A stretch of 64,000 bases of DNA from Thalassotalea psychrophila (lineage in GTDB: Bacteria > Pseudomonadota > Gammaproteobacteria > Enterobacterales > Alteromonadaceae). The stretch lies in NCBI RefSeq assembly GCF_031583595.1, contig NZ_CP134145.1, positions 3,968,001-4,032,000 on the forward strand, written 5' to 3'. Position 1 is the stretch's first letter; each line of letters opens with the position of its first letter. The notes beneath the pieces were generated by a model that ran no database searches, was not told the origin of the DNA, and worked only from the letters and a program-made list of their open reading frames with translations. Positions 47,267 through 58,000 of this stretch are shown here, piece by piece. The translations under genes were made by a program, and so were the position numbers.

Positions 47267-49482
47267 AAAATGGAATCACGTTTGCATTGAGTGTTGATGT
47301 TCAATGCTCTGACAAACCAAAACAATAGCGTTAAAAACAATAGATATATACCGTAAATACCACCACCAGATGATTTATTCTCAGTAGTACGGGGAATATA
47401 ATCGTTATCTATGATCTCAACTTTAGCACTGTCCGTGTTGTGTTTACTAACTAGTTTAATGTTAAAGCTTTCAATACTTTCAGCTTCTTCATCATCAATA
47501 ACTTTCAATTCAAGAAAATTGCTACTTTCTCCATGCTCAAACGAGAGGCTTTGTTGACTAATAACATAATCGGCATCTCGGTTGGTAGTTTGGTCTTCAA
47601 CTTCTATTGATGCAGTTAATGTATTTACATTACCTTGCACTCGTTCAATTTTAATTTGTATGGTGCCCGTGTGTTCATCAAAGCGGTAAACGTTTTGGCT
47701 AAACTGTAATTTGCCGACACCATTACTGTTTAGAGTAGGATTTTCATTATTATCAAGTTCGTCCAGGTTATTTACACCATCATAGTCATAGTCATTTAAA
47801 TCATCACTTCCATCACATTGCGTTGGTGGACTCCAATCATATACCGTTTCAAATAGTTCAAAATAACGCAGTTGCCAGCAGTAAATTGGGTTATTTAATA
47901 AATTCAAATAGTCCCACTCATTTAAGTGAAAAAGTGAGGATATATCATGTACATTATTTGCATTAATATTTAACCATCTTAGTCTTGTTAAATTTGCTAA
48001 CGGCGATAAATCTGTCAAAAAATTATAATATAAATTTAACGTGTGTACATTTTCAAATGCTGAAAGTCCAACAAGTGAATCTATACTTTTTATCCTGCAA
48101 TCAAGATCATTAATCATTCCTGTATATGGATAAATATCCTCAGGATAAAGATCATTAATGCAAGCTTGCAAAGCCTGATCATGTAAAGTTAGTAAGGTGT
48201 TCTGTGTTAACGTTAATTTGGGGCTGTCTTGATATAAGTTCTCAGCTTGAAATCGAACTAAATTAAGCGCGTAACTTGCATCGGCGCTTTCCAAAGTATT
48301 GCCTTTAGCTATACCACAAGGTAAAAATTCACACTCCTGATCGGGATTAGAAAACTGATATATTTTATTAGTTGTTGAGAATACGCTTTGGTATGCCATA
48401 ACTGTAACAAATTGATTATCAACGCCATAACCTAGAGCAAAGTCAAAGGTAACACCTTTATGTGGATCTTGCTGACGGGAGTGATGTAAGCCTAAGTTAT
48501 GTCCCAATTCATGGGCCGCTACATAGTCAGATTTATCCAAGGAAATCGCACTATACATTTTATCTGCAAACCGTACGACACTCCCGTTCTCGCCGTTAGC
48601 CCATGCATAGCCGGAATTTGATGAATTAGATGAAACACTTAAAAACATCACCATATCAGCGGCTGTTTCATAACGAAGTTTTCTAATTTCTGAAAATATA
48701 GGTGAGCTCGCTTTTGTTATATCTTTTAGTGCCGTAAATAAACTTCCATCACTGGAGTAGTCAACCTCTAAGGTTGCTGCTAATTGTATATTTATATATA
48801 CGCCACTATTGAAAAATATCTGATTGGTAACGTCAATAATATGGTGGATCCTAGTTATTGGCTCATTATTAAATTTAGCTCTAACATCTTGACTGTAAAC
48901 AAACAGAATATTGATATTTGCTATATTTGCGATAACCTCTGCTTTATCGTGTTTTGATGATGTTACATTGCTGGTCGTTTTTGCTTTCTCCCTGAAGCCA
49001 ACTGATGGGGCTTCAGTCCTTGAGATTGGGATAATAAAATCTTCATTCGTTGAGTTGATGTTTTGACGCTCTTCAGTAATTGTTCCTGTATTATCAACAC
49101 CCTCTAATAAATAGGTTTTTTCATCTGTAGCAATAAATCCATAAAATGAATTCTTTCCTATCGTTAAGATCAGTGGGTATAGCTTATTTCTCAATGTAAT
49201 CTCACCTATATAGGCATTACTACCATTAGCATTGGGCTTAATGCGTTTAATTGTAGCTAAGTAGCTAAGTGAGTTATTAATAGGGAGAGTGATAGTCGCA
49301 GTAGGGGATAACTTTGATAACTGAATTCGATTAAGCGTTATTCGCTTCGAAAGGGAAAAACCATCTTCATTTTTTGGATAATATTCTATTCCTTCTTCAT
49401 CCCACTCAACTATCTGCCATAAATTGTCAGCATAGCCGGGAATAGATACTAATAATAAAATTAAAAATAAGTGAATTTTCAA
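47263..49482 (-). CDS. Secreted zinc metalloprotease (M12-like) with leucine-rich repeats, Calx-beta domain and GlyGly-CTERM-like anchor
   Basis: 739 aa. Signal peptide (cleavage after YADN region). The reprolysin-type zinc site HELGHNLGLHH starts at residue 324, with a Met-turn candidate VMAY. Downstream are a short leucine-rich-repeat segment (about 465-540, LNLYYNFLTDLSPLANLTRL), an Asp-rich YDYDGVNNLDEL, a Calx-beta-like domain (about 600-690) and the tail KSSGGGIYGIYLLFLTLLFW ending in basic residues, like GlyGly-CTERM sorting signals cut by rhombosortase. Probably surface-exposed and released. No obvious tie to glucan use. Confidence 0.85.
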
Positions 49483-49789
49483 CAGATGAGTTCTTTCATT
49501 GTTATCACTTATTATTGTTATTTTGGTGTGGTTATTTCAGATTCGTTTGTGCCCTTGGTAACTTCACTAAATTATAGTACAACAATTGGATTTTTAAACT
49601 TATTTCGATTCACATAATGATGGAGGTACACGATATGAGAATCGAAAGTAGAGCACTGTATTGAACAACTGCCGAGAGCAACGCATCAAGTAGTTACCTA
49701 AATAGGAATAACCAAAGAGCCATTTATTTAATTGAGTTTAAAGTGATTTATGCCCCTTAAAAACTTTACTTACCATCTCATTATTATCA
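49483..49789. other. 307-bp gap upstream of the metalloprotease
   Basis: AT-rich intergenic DNA holding the protease promoter region. A 9-codon frame (ATG 49635 to TGA 49664, MRIESRALY) follows a strong GGAGG but is too short to call. No terminator for the LysR gene is evident. Confidence 0.4.
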
Positions 49790-50704
49790 TTAGCGATTTA
49801 CCTTTAGATCGGAAAATGACTCTAGTAACTTAGGCACCAACCAGTCTTCGAATAATTTCACTTTATTCCACGAAAACTGTTGTTCCGGCGCGACAAGATA
49901 AAGTGAATAAGGGCTTTTACTAGAGTAATTGAGTAACTTAACCAATACGCCAGCACGTAAGTGTTCCATTACTAGACTACTATTTACTAACAAAAAACCG
50001 CGACCTTGAACGGCACTATCAATCAAAGGCAATGCGTCATTAGCTTGAATTACAGGCACTAAGGTTTCATATTTAATATTTATGCTTTTGCAATAATCTT
50101 GAAATTTCTCCTGTATTCCAGCACTCATATCCTCTATCCATGGTAAACGAAATACTTGTTCAGGATCTTCTCTATTAATGTCAGCTAACAGCTTTGGGCT
50201 TGCAACAAAGATAAGATTATCATCATAGATTTTCTTCTGTATTAAATCAGAATAGCCACCTCTTCCCATACGAATTGCCAAATCAATACCTGATTGCTTA
50301 AAATCAACAAGTTCACTGGATGGCGCAAGTTGTACCATGATTTCAGGATGTAACTTCTGAAACTCCTGAAGCCTGGGAATTAACCAAAGCGAGCTAAATG
50401 AATGTACTGTAGATATACGTAATACTTGTGGGTTTTGGTCACCAGTAACACTTTGTATACCGGAGGAAAACTCTTCAAATGCTCTTTGGATGAAAGGCAA
50501 TAATGTTCGGCCTTTCTCGGTAAGCATTGTTTGTTTATTAGAACGTTCAAATAATTTCGATTGTAAGTTCTCCTCCAACAATCGTATTTGTTGACTGACT
50601 GCCGCTTGCGTCACATTAAGTTGTTCGGCAGCTTGCTTAAAGTTTTTAGATTGCCCAGCTGCCAGAAAAAATTGTAGAGATTTTAATGGAGGTAAATATT
50701 TCAT
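49790..50704 (-). CDS. LysR-family transcriptional regulator (GcvA-like)
   Basis: 304 aa. Winged helix at residues about 5-65 (SLQFFLAAGQSKNFKQAAEQ, LNVTQAAVSQQIRLLEENL), then a periplasmic-binding-like effector domain with RISTVHSFSSLWLIPRLQEF and DLAIRMGRGGYSD. The RISTVHSF-SSLWLIPRL pattern is typical of the GcvA/AmpR branch. Divergent from the 50807 gene with 102 bp between, so it may regulate that gene and the VOC gene. Effector unknown. Confidence 0.92.
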   Translation of the reverse strand: MKYLPPLKSLQFFLAAGQSKNFKQAAEQLNVTQAAVSQQIRLLEENLQSKLFERSNKQTMLTEKGRTLLPFIQRAFEEFSSGIQSVTGDQNPQVLRISTVHSFSSLWLIPRLQEFQKLHPEIMVQLAPSSELVDFKQSGIDLAIRMGRGGYSDLIQKKIYDDNLIFVASPKLLADINREDPEQVFRLPWIEDMSAGIQEKFQDYCKSINIKYETLVPVIQANDALPLIDSAVQGRGFLLVNSSLVMEHLRAGVLVKLLNYSSKSPYSLYLVAPEQQFSWNKVKLFEDWLVPKLLESFSDLKVNR

Positions 50705-50806
50705 ACTTAAGATTTTATTAATCGCACTTAATTTTATATCGTTTGTTTTTCAAGCTTATCATATCTAATCTGTTACCTAAACCTAAGAGATGAAACGAGA
50801 AGAAAC

Positions 50807-51151
50807 ATGAAAAACATATTAACAAAATCATTTAAAAACATAGCATTAATTAGTATTTATTTATTTTGCAACCTAGCGATCGCAGAACAAATCACTATAG
50901 ATGCAGCGAACAACTATCCTTATAAAGATCTAATTAACCGAACAAGTGATGTTAAAATTATCTACATCACCAACAATGAAAGCTTTAGCTGCAAAGTTGA
51001 GGTAGTTTTAGACAAGATGAAGTGGGTGTCTACGGAAAAGAAAATTAGCAAAGAATTTTTTAATAATGATCCTTTATCTAATTGTCTATCGTCAGAAAAA
51101 GCAAAACAAATACTTTTTCAAACGTTTCTTGAGTTTGGACAAGGGTTATAA
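50807..51151 (+). CDS. Small secreted hypothetical protein
   Basis: 114 aa with a signal peptide (MKNILTKSFKNIALISIYLF, then CNLAIAEQ; cleavage after AIA). The mature domain has two cysteines (SCKVEVVL and SNCLSSEK) that could form a disulfide. No family recognised. It is 9 bp upstream of the VOC gene and divergent from the LysR gene. Confidence 0.65.
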   Translation: MKNILTKSFKNIALISIYLFCNLAIAEQITIDAANNYPYKDLINRTSDVKIIYITNNESFSCKVEVVLDKMKWVSTEKKISKEFFNNDPLSNCLSSEKAKQILFQTFLEFGQGL

Positions 51152-51160
51152 GAAGTTTCC

Positions 51161-51541
51161 ATGAACTTAAATCAAGTTACCTTACCGGTTAATGATATGG
51201 ATAAATCGACTGCGTTTTATCGTAATTTGGGGTTTACCCAAATAGTAGATACACCGCATTATGCTCGTTTCGAATGCCCTGAAGGCGACTCAACATTTTC
51301 ACTTTCATTGGAGAATTCTAAATTAGCATGTGGTGCTGTGATCTATTTTGAATATGAAAAACTAGATGAATGGGTTAAAGAATTACAGGCTAAAGATTTT
51401 ATCTTTACTCAACAACCAACGGACCAAAGGCATTTATGGCGAGAAGCTGTATTGCATGACCCATCAGGGAACAAAATAAAACTATACTGGGTAGGTGATA
51501 ATCGCATTAATCCACCTTGGCGGGTCGAAATGCGTAGCTAA
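51161..51541 (+). CDS. VOC (glyoxalase-like) family protein
   Basis: 126 aa. MNLNQVTLPVNDMDKSTAFY at the N-terminus, REAVLHDPSGNKIKLYWVGD at the C-terminus (metal-ligand Glu is replaced by Lys-Leu context, so catalysis is uncertain). Cytoplasmic. It follows the small secreted protein by 9 bp, so they share a transcript. Confidence 0.85.
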   Translation: MNLNQVTLPVNDMDKSTAFYRNLGFTQIVDTPHYARFECPEGDSTFSLSLENSKLACGAVIYFEYEKLDEWVKELQAKDFIFTQQPTDQRHLWREAVLHDPSGNKIKLYWVGDNRINPPWRVEMRS

Positions 51542-51618
51542 AAAAACCAACTTACATAAATAAAAATAAATCATTAATATAAGTTGGTACACGCTGGGAT
51601 TCTGTTATTTAAATGAGT

Positions 51619-54600
51619 TTATAGTGAGTTTAAAAAGCTCCGCAAAGCATCTTTCTCGGCTGTGCTAAGTTGTTGATATTTCACTTTAGAAGCTTGCGAT
51701 TCACCGCCATGCCAAAGAATTGCTTCCTCTATACTGCGAGCGCGACCGTCATGCAAATAGCTGTGCACCGGAGTACACTCTTCATTGCCTTGCCCGCCAA
51801 TGGGGTTAATTACTCCACCGGTAACACACGCAGATAAACCTATACCCCATAATGGAGTTGTGCGCCACTCAGCACCTGTTGCTAAGCCTTCGCCCAGGTT
51901 ATCGGCCAAGCCTTCGCCCATGTCATGTAATAACATGTCAGTGTAAGGATGAATTGTTTGCCCCACCAACTCAGTTAATGGATGATGTTCACTGGTTGTC
52001 ATTGTGTCAGTATGACAATCATTACAACCAATCGTTGTGAATAGTGCTTGTCCATTTTGCACTTGTGCATCATCCAAACCTCGTTGCGCTCTTACCCCTA
52101 ATAAAGAGATGTACTTAACTAGATTATCTAAATGTTGGTCAGCTAACTCAATAGTGTTTACGCCACACTCGCCTCTAGATTGCTGGTTTACTCCACAGTC
52201 TGGGTTAGAAAGAACACTGGTCATCACCCCCATATCGGTATTAAGCGCGCCGGCAGTTTGATGTTTAACGCTAGATGTTGCCGCTTTCCAGCCGAATCGC
52301 CCCAAACGAGTTTGTCCGGTTACTGGGTCTGTCACTTTTTGTGCTTTACCGGAAATACCAAACGGCGCAACTTCATCATTGACATCTGCAAGGGCCAAAA
52401 TTTGTTCTTCTGGTATTGCTTCTAACAGACCTAGGCCAACTAACTGCGGCGCAATACGAGCAGAAAACTTGGCTGGTGTACCGGTTGAAAATTGATAATT
52501 TGGTGAACGCAAACCATTTGATTCGGTCCAGGCTGCTAATGAGACCGTACCCTCGCCTTGCACACTCCCCGTATTAGTTGGTTGTAATACACTACCCCGT
52601 TCAGCATCTGGTTCACCATTGCTATCAGCAATTTTAAATACCCACTTATCAAGATTTACACCAATTTCAGCAGGTGCTGCGCGGCCGTTTCGTTCATGAC
52701 AATTCGAACAACTATCGTTAACAAAATGAGTGCCTGCTTTACCACTCAATTCAGCAAAGGTACCGTTAGCTGGGTCTTCATCATGTTGACCATCAACAAA
52801 TGAAGTATGTAAAACACGACGGCCGAGTACAAATGGTTGACCATTAACGCTAGATAAATTGGTGGCCATTTGCATAAAGTGATCGTTTGGCTCATTGGTG
52901 TATTGATAAGGTAAAGTCGTATTGCCACCTAACCAACCGCTTTGTTCAATAGGATGAGAGTTTTCACGTTCAGTCGATTTAATTGCAAAGTCACCCACGG
53001 CTTTCCAAGGAACCATGCCGCCTTTACCAACTTGATACAGATAAGTTGTGCCGTAATAGTTAGTTCGACCTTCAGGTACACCATCAAGAAATTGGCTTAC
53101 TTCAATTTCCATGTGTTGGCCTATGGCCAATGGCGAAACACTGCCATTTAAAGCTCTATAATCATTAATGGTGAGAGAGTATTTGTATTGGTCTCCTGAT
53201 GTACTGGTTTGCTCTAGATCATTGTCATAAGTACCATGGCCTTCGACCACTACTTCAGGTTCATAATTACCGTGGTATTCAGCAACGGTATTCATACCTG
53301 AATACCAAGCTCTAAATTCTAACGCTTGTAGTTTCCACTCTGACACCCACTCTACTTTAATACTTGAGCCGCCTTTGGCAACATAATCGGTAAATTTAAA
53401 ACGCGCGGTACGATGGGTCCAATAATGTGAAAGGTAATGATCATATTGTTGAAAATGATCTTCTTTGGCGTGACGATCTCGACCTCTATCGGCAAATTTA
53501 GTAATAATAGCTTCATTGGTCTCATAAATAATTGCCGGCTCTTGCTCGGTAGTGGCATTATATAAAGGTACGATATCGCCAAGAGATACATCGACGCCAT
53601 AAGGTTGAACATCCCAACCTTCTATATTACTGCCGTTGGTATCGCCAATGGCTGCATCATTAATAAAGTAATATAATGGTCTACCTTTGTATGCCGCTTG
53701 CAAAGTGCCATCATCACGTACAACTGTTGTTAAATTTATTACTCCATTAGCCACTTCATCGGTAACCAACAATGGTGGCCAATTAACCGCACAGCCTCCG
53801 TTACAAGTGCTTCCAGTCTGCTCCAAATCATTATCAAATACATAGAGTGTAAACCCTTGGTTTGGTGCATCTTTACCTGCAATTAAGATTTCATTAGCAA
53901 CATCAACTTCTATTAACTTACTAGGTTCTTCCACCACAATGGCACAACCAGTTGCATCAACCTCGACAGACGGTTCTGTATCTGGGCAAACATCTACAGT
54001 ATCTAATATCCCATCGTCATCAGTATCAACTGGATCACTATTAACGGGCTGTACATCCCAGCCATTCACCCGACTACCATTTGACTCACCAATAGCCGCA
54101 TCATTAATAAAGAAATATAGTGGTCTACCGTTATAAGCAACCTGAAAAGTACCGTCATTACGTGCCACGGAAGTTAAATTCTCTATCCCGGAAGCCAATT
54201 CATCTGTTACCAATAATGGTGGCCAGTTAACCGCACAGCCATCAATACAACTACTTCCTGATATATTTAAATCATTGTCAAACACGTATAAGGTAAAGCC
54301 AGGGTTTGCTGAATCTTTACCGGCAACTAAAATATCATTAGAAATATCAACTTCGGTTAATCCACTTGCGATTTCCACAATGATAGCGCAGCCTGTTTCA
54401 TCTACTTCGTCGCTTTCGTTTGAATCAAGGCAACTATCAACAGAATCAAAAACGCCATCATTATCTAAATCTAGTTCTTCAGTTTCAGTATTATCTTCTT
54501 CTGTAGAGTTATCTTGCTCATCTGTAGGTGTAGTATTTTCGACCGGAGGAGTATTCTCAATTTCAGCTTTATCACTGCCCCCACCTCCACATGCCGTTAA

Positions 54601-54684
54601 TAGGGAAAATAAAAATATGACAAAGCAATGCTTGAAGTTAAAACTTATGTTTTTAGGTAATTTATAAATTTGCAGTAAGTTCAA
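51619..54684 (-). CDS. Multidomain di-heme oxidoreductase lipoprotein (DHOR type) with two COG4315-like repeats
   Basis: 1021 aa. Lipobox LLTACGGG, an acidic Thr/Glu linker, then two copies of a COG4315/Lipoprotein_15-type repeat (GFTLYVFDNDL...CAVNWPPLLV...GRPLYFFINDAAIG), each preceded by a calcium-binding DxDxDG segment (DLDNDGVFDSVDSC, DTDDDGILDTVDVC). A middle domain of unknown type (about 370-560) leads to the DHOR catalytic part with heme motifs CSNCH (near 658) and CNDCH (near 886). Outer-membrane anchored electron-transfer or peroxidase-like protein. Its promoter region carries the clearest direct-repeat pair. Confidence 0.85.
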   Translation of the reverse strand: MNLLQIYKLPKNISFNFKHCFVIFLFSLLTACGGGGSDKAEIENTPPVENTTPTDEQDNSTEEDNTETEELDLDNDGVFDSVDSCLDSNESDEVDETGCAIIVEIASGLTEVDISNDILVAGKDSANPGFTLYVFDNDLNISGSSCIDGCAVNWPPLLVTDELASGIENLTSVARNDGTFQVAYNGRPLYFFINDAAIGESNGSRVNGWDVQPVNSDPVDTDDDGILDTVDVCPDTEPSVEVDATGCAIVVEEPSKLIEVDVANEILIAGKDAPNQGFTLYVFDNDLEQTGSTCNGGCAVNWPPLLVTDEVANGVINLTTVVRDDGTLQAAYKGRPLYYFINDAAIGDTNGSNIEGWDVQPYGVDVSLGDIVPLYNATTEQEPAIIYETNEAIITKFADRGRDRHAKEDHFQQYDHYLSHYWTHRTARFKFTDYVAKGGSSIKVEWVSEWKLQALEFRAWYSGMNTVAEYHGNYEPEVVVEGHGTYDNDLEQTSTSGDQYKYSLTINDYRALNGSVSPLAIGQHMEIEVSQFLDGVPEGRTNYYGTTYLYQVGKGGMVPWKAVGDFAIKSTERENSHPIEQSGWLGGNTTLPYQYTNEPNDHFMQMATNLSSVNGQPFVLGRRVLHTSFVDGQHDEDPANGTFAELSGKAGTHFVNDSCSNCHERNGRAAPAEIGVNLDKWVFKIADSNGEPDAERGSVLQPTNTGSVQGEGTVSLAAWTESNGLRSPNYQFSTGTPAKFSARIAPQLVGLGLLEAIPEEQILALADVNDEVAPFGISGKAQKVTDPVTGQTRLGRFGWKAATSSVKHQTAGALNTDMGVMTSVLSNPDCGVNQQSRGECGVNTIELADQHLDNLVKYISLLGVRAQRGLDDAQVQNGQALFTTIGCNDCHTDTMTTSEHHPLTELVGQTIHPYTDMLLHDMGEGLADNLGEGLATGAEWRTTPLWGIGLSACVTGGVINPIGGQGNEECTPVHSYLHDGRARSIEEAILWHGGESQASKVKYQQLSTAEKDALRSFLNSL

Positions 54685-54763
54685 AGCTGCTCTCCTAGCT
54701 CAATAATTGTAATTTTGTTTTACCTCACAATATTCCTGACTTTTATTTAAACAAGCTAAAAAA

Positions 54764-54799
54764 GGCAAAACGGACTACCAATGAGGTAAAACGGAAACC
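54764..54799 (-). promoter_or_regulatory. Direct-repeat operator facing the di-heme gene
   Basis: Minus strand: GGTTTCCGTTTTACC (54799-54785) and GGTAGTCCGTTTTGCC (54779-54764). The TCCGTTTT cores are exactly 21 bp apart. The pair ends 80 bp upstream of the ATG at 54684. The 344-bp divergent region 54685-55028 also has a weaker pair facing the other way and no gene. Confidence 0.65.
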
Positions 54800-54884
54800 T
54801 TGCAGTATTTCCCACACGCAGCCTAAGTACATAGCGCTATTTTTTGTAATTAAAATATTGATTTATACGACTAAAATCCCGTAA

Positions 54885-54921
54885 TTTTCCACTTCACCGT
54901 GCCTGCAATACCCCTTCATCG
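54885..54921 (+). promoter_or_regulatory. Weaker direct-repeat pair facing the 1635-aa lipoprotein gene
   Basis: TTTTCCACTTCACCG (54885-54899) and AATACCCCTTCATCG (54907-54921), 22 bp apart, match the same consensus with one or two substitutions each. It ends 107 bp before the ATG. Confidence 0.4.
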
Positions 54922-55028
54922 CTTTAGCATTGCCTCTTAAAAATGTTTGTTACATGGTCATATTGCATATTTTTATTCTTATAAATTAAACAAACAAAAC
55001 GTATATAAATAAATCGGTGGGGAAAGAA

Positions 55029-58000
55029 ATGACTTTAGTAACCAAGAAAGTCCATCTTAGAAAAACATTGCTGACGGCGAGCTTAGCTTTAGCCTTAACA
55101 GCGTGTGATGGAGATAGTTCGTCTAATGATGTAGAAGTATTAGATGACCTAACTGTAGCTACAAATAGCGCACCTACAATCCATAGTAGCGCTGCATTAA
55201 CAGTTGCAGCAGGCCAAATGTATACCTATGAATTTGTAGCAGACGATCCTGATGCAAGTGATACGGTTCATATCTCCGCCGAAACATTGCCAAGTTGGCT
55301 GAGTTTTGAAGCAGCTACTGGTTTGCTAACGGGTACACCTGGAAATTCTGACGCTGGCGAGCACACAATTGTTTTAGCAGTAAGCGATGGTACTGATGTA
55401 GTGAAACAAACATTCACTATAACCGTAACCATGCCTCCTATTGTTATTACCGGTAGTGTTATTACTAATGCTACCGCTGATATTGAATATAGCTACACCT
55501 TAGCTGCTACTCATGATGATGATGCAGCATTAACATTTTCTGCAACAGTATTACCTGTTTGGTTATCATTTGATGGCACTACAGGTATTTTATCTGGTAC
55601 GCCAACGGCAGAAGATGTAGGTGAGCATACGGTTACGTTAATGGTTAGTGATGGTGGTGCTGATATTGTTAAAACATTTACTATTACAGTCTCTCTAGTT
55701 CCGGTAGAACTTGCTCCTCCAGGTTATATTTTTTATTCAGACAATGATGACTCTTTCCCTATCCAATATTGGGGAGATACTTGGGGTTCAGACACCGTAT
55801 ATACTGACCAATCTACCGATACGACTTACCCTAAAACATTAGAAATTTCAAAAAGTACTGGCTGGGGAACTGTTGTGGCTTGGGGCAATGACCCTGAGAA
55901 TGCAATTGATATTTCAGCATATAGTAGTGCTAAATTTAAAGTTAAAACGGATACCTTTACTTCTGTTGAAGTTCTTGTTCAAAGTGTAACACTGCCAGAA
56001 TCTAAGGAAGTTTATAACCTTGCATCAGGAGTAGATTTAGGTAATGGCTGGGTGGAATTGGAGGTTACCTTACCTGGTTTTACTGACATGACATGGTTTG
56101 CTCTTAACTTTATTGGCGATTCAGGTACTACTGTTTTCTTAGCTGATGTGTATTTCGGTACATTAGATGCAGAGCCACCTGTTGACCCAGTTGACCCAGT
56201 TGATCCTGTTGACCCAGTTGATCCTGTTGGTCCTGTTGACCCAGTGGATCCAGTTGATCCTGTTGTTCCGGTTGAATCAGTGGTTAATGCTGGTTTTGAT
56301 GGTGGTGACACTGATTGGGTTATGCCGGCTTCTGGTTCTATTATCTCCGAAAGTGACAATAACGTTTTCCAAGCTATGGTTGACACAGCCGGTAATGTTT
56401 GGGACGTTAACTTAAGCCAAGTGATGACGCTTGTGGCAGGTCAACCTTATACGCTTACCTTTAAAGCAAAAGCAGATGTTGTTCGTACTATTGTTGCTGG
56501 TCTTGGTTTTAACCATGATCCTTGGACAGCGACTACCGAAGATGTAACATTAACAACAGATTGGGTTACTTACACTTATACCATTACGCCTGAAGTTGGT
56601 GATGATAATAGCCGAGTACTATTTGATATGGGCGGGGAAGCTGGAAATGTTTACCTCGACGATATCAGTGTAGTAGCAGTAGGTGAAGAACCACCTGTTG
56701 AACCGCCGGTTGAACCACCTGTTGAACCTCCTGTTGAACCTCGTACCCCTGGTGAATCAGGAGATGGTGCTACAACTACCACCACTCTGGGCGTTGATTT
56801 TGAAGGACCACAACTAACTTGGGGATCTTTTGATACTGCTAAGGTGCAATATGTTGCTAACCCAGATACCAACGGGATCAACACTTCAAATACCTCTGCT
56901 TTGTTCGATATTCATCAAGGTGACGGCGAGTGGATTGGCGCAAGAACCGAAGGTATCGATAATTTCGCTTTAGAGTTAGCAAATTGTGTTGTGAAGGTCG
57001 ATGTTTACAAAGACACCATTAGTGCCGTTGATGTGAAATTTGAAAAACAACATGGTGATGGCTGGGGCTCTCATGGCTCAATATCTGCTACCAATACAGT
57101 AGTGAACCAATGGGAGACATTAACGTTTGATTTCTGTCACATGATTGGTCTACCTGAAAATGACGATATTGGTGGTTTTGCTATCTTTCCAGATAGAACG
57201 AATGCTAGAAGCCAAAATACATTGAACTACGTTGATAACATTACTTTCACCGACGGTGTTTCTGAACCGCCAGTGGAGCCGCCGGTTGAACCGCCAGTTG
57301 AGCCTGGTGCTGAATTAGTGATTAATGCTGGTTTCGATGATGCCGCAAGTTGGGTTATGCCGGGTACAGGTGCGATTATCGCCGAAGGTGACAATAACGT
57401 TTTCCAAGCTACTGTTGATACAGCAGGTAATGTTTGGGACGTTAACTTAAGCCAAGTGATGACACTTGAAGCAGGGCAAGCTTATACGTTAACGTTTAAA
57501 GCTAAAGCAGATGTAGCTCGTACAATTGTTGCAGGCCTTGGTATTAACCATGATCCGTGGACGGCAACGACTGAGGTAGTAACATTAACAACCGATTGGG
57601 TTACTTACACTTATACCATCACGCCTGAAGCTGGTGATGATAATAGCCGAGTACTATTTGATATGGGTGGCGAAGCTGGTAATGTCTACCTGGACGATAT
57701 TAGTGTAGTAGCAGTAGGCGAAGAACCTCCTGTTGAACCACCAGTTGAGCCACCTGTTGAACCACCTGTGGCAGACTTAGTAATATTTGCCGATAATATT
57801 CTTGAAAGCTGGCCTGTATGGGATTGTTGTGGTGGCTCTACGCCAACGCTAGTTGATGCCGGCGGTACCAATGGTAATGCCGTAGAATTCAGCATAGGTG
57901 TAGCTCCTACTGTTATGGGCTTTATTTCCCGTGCAGTTGATGGCGCAATTAATCCAATGCAGTATGATGCAACATCGATTACGGAAACAGGTACGGTTTC

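Noticed and set aside
49635..49664. 9-codon ORF behind a strong GGAGG
   Set aside because: Too short to support without conservation data; could be a decayed gene or chance.
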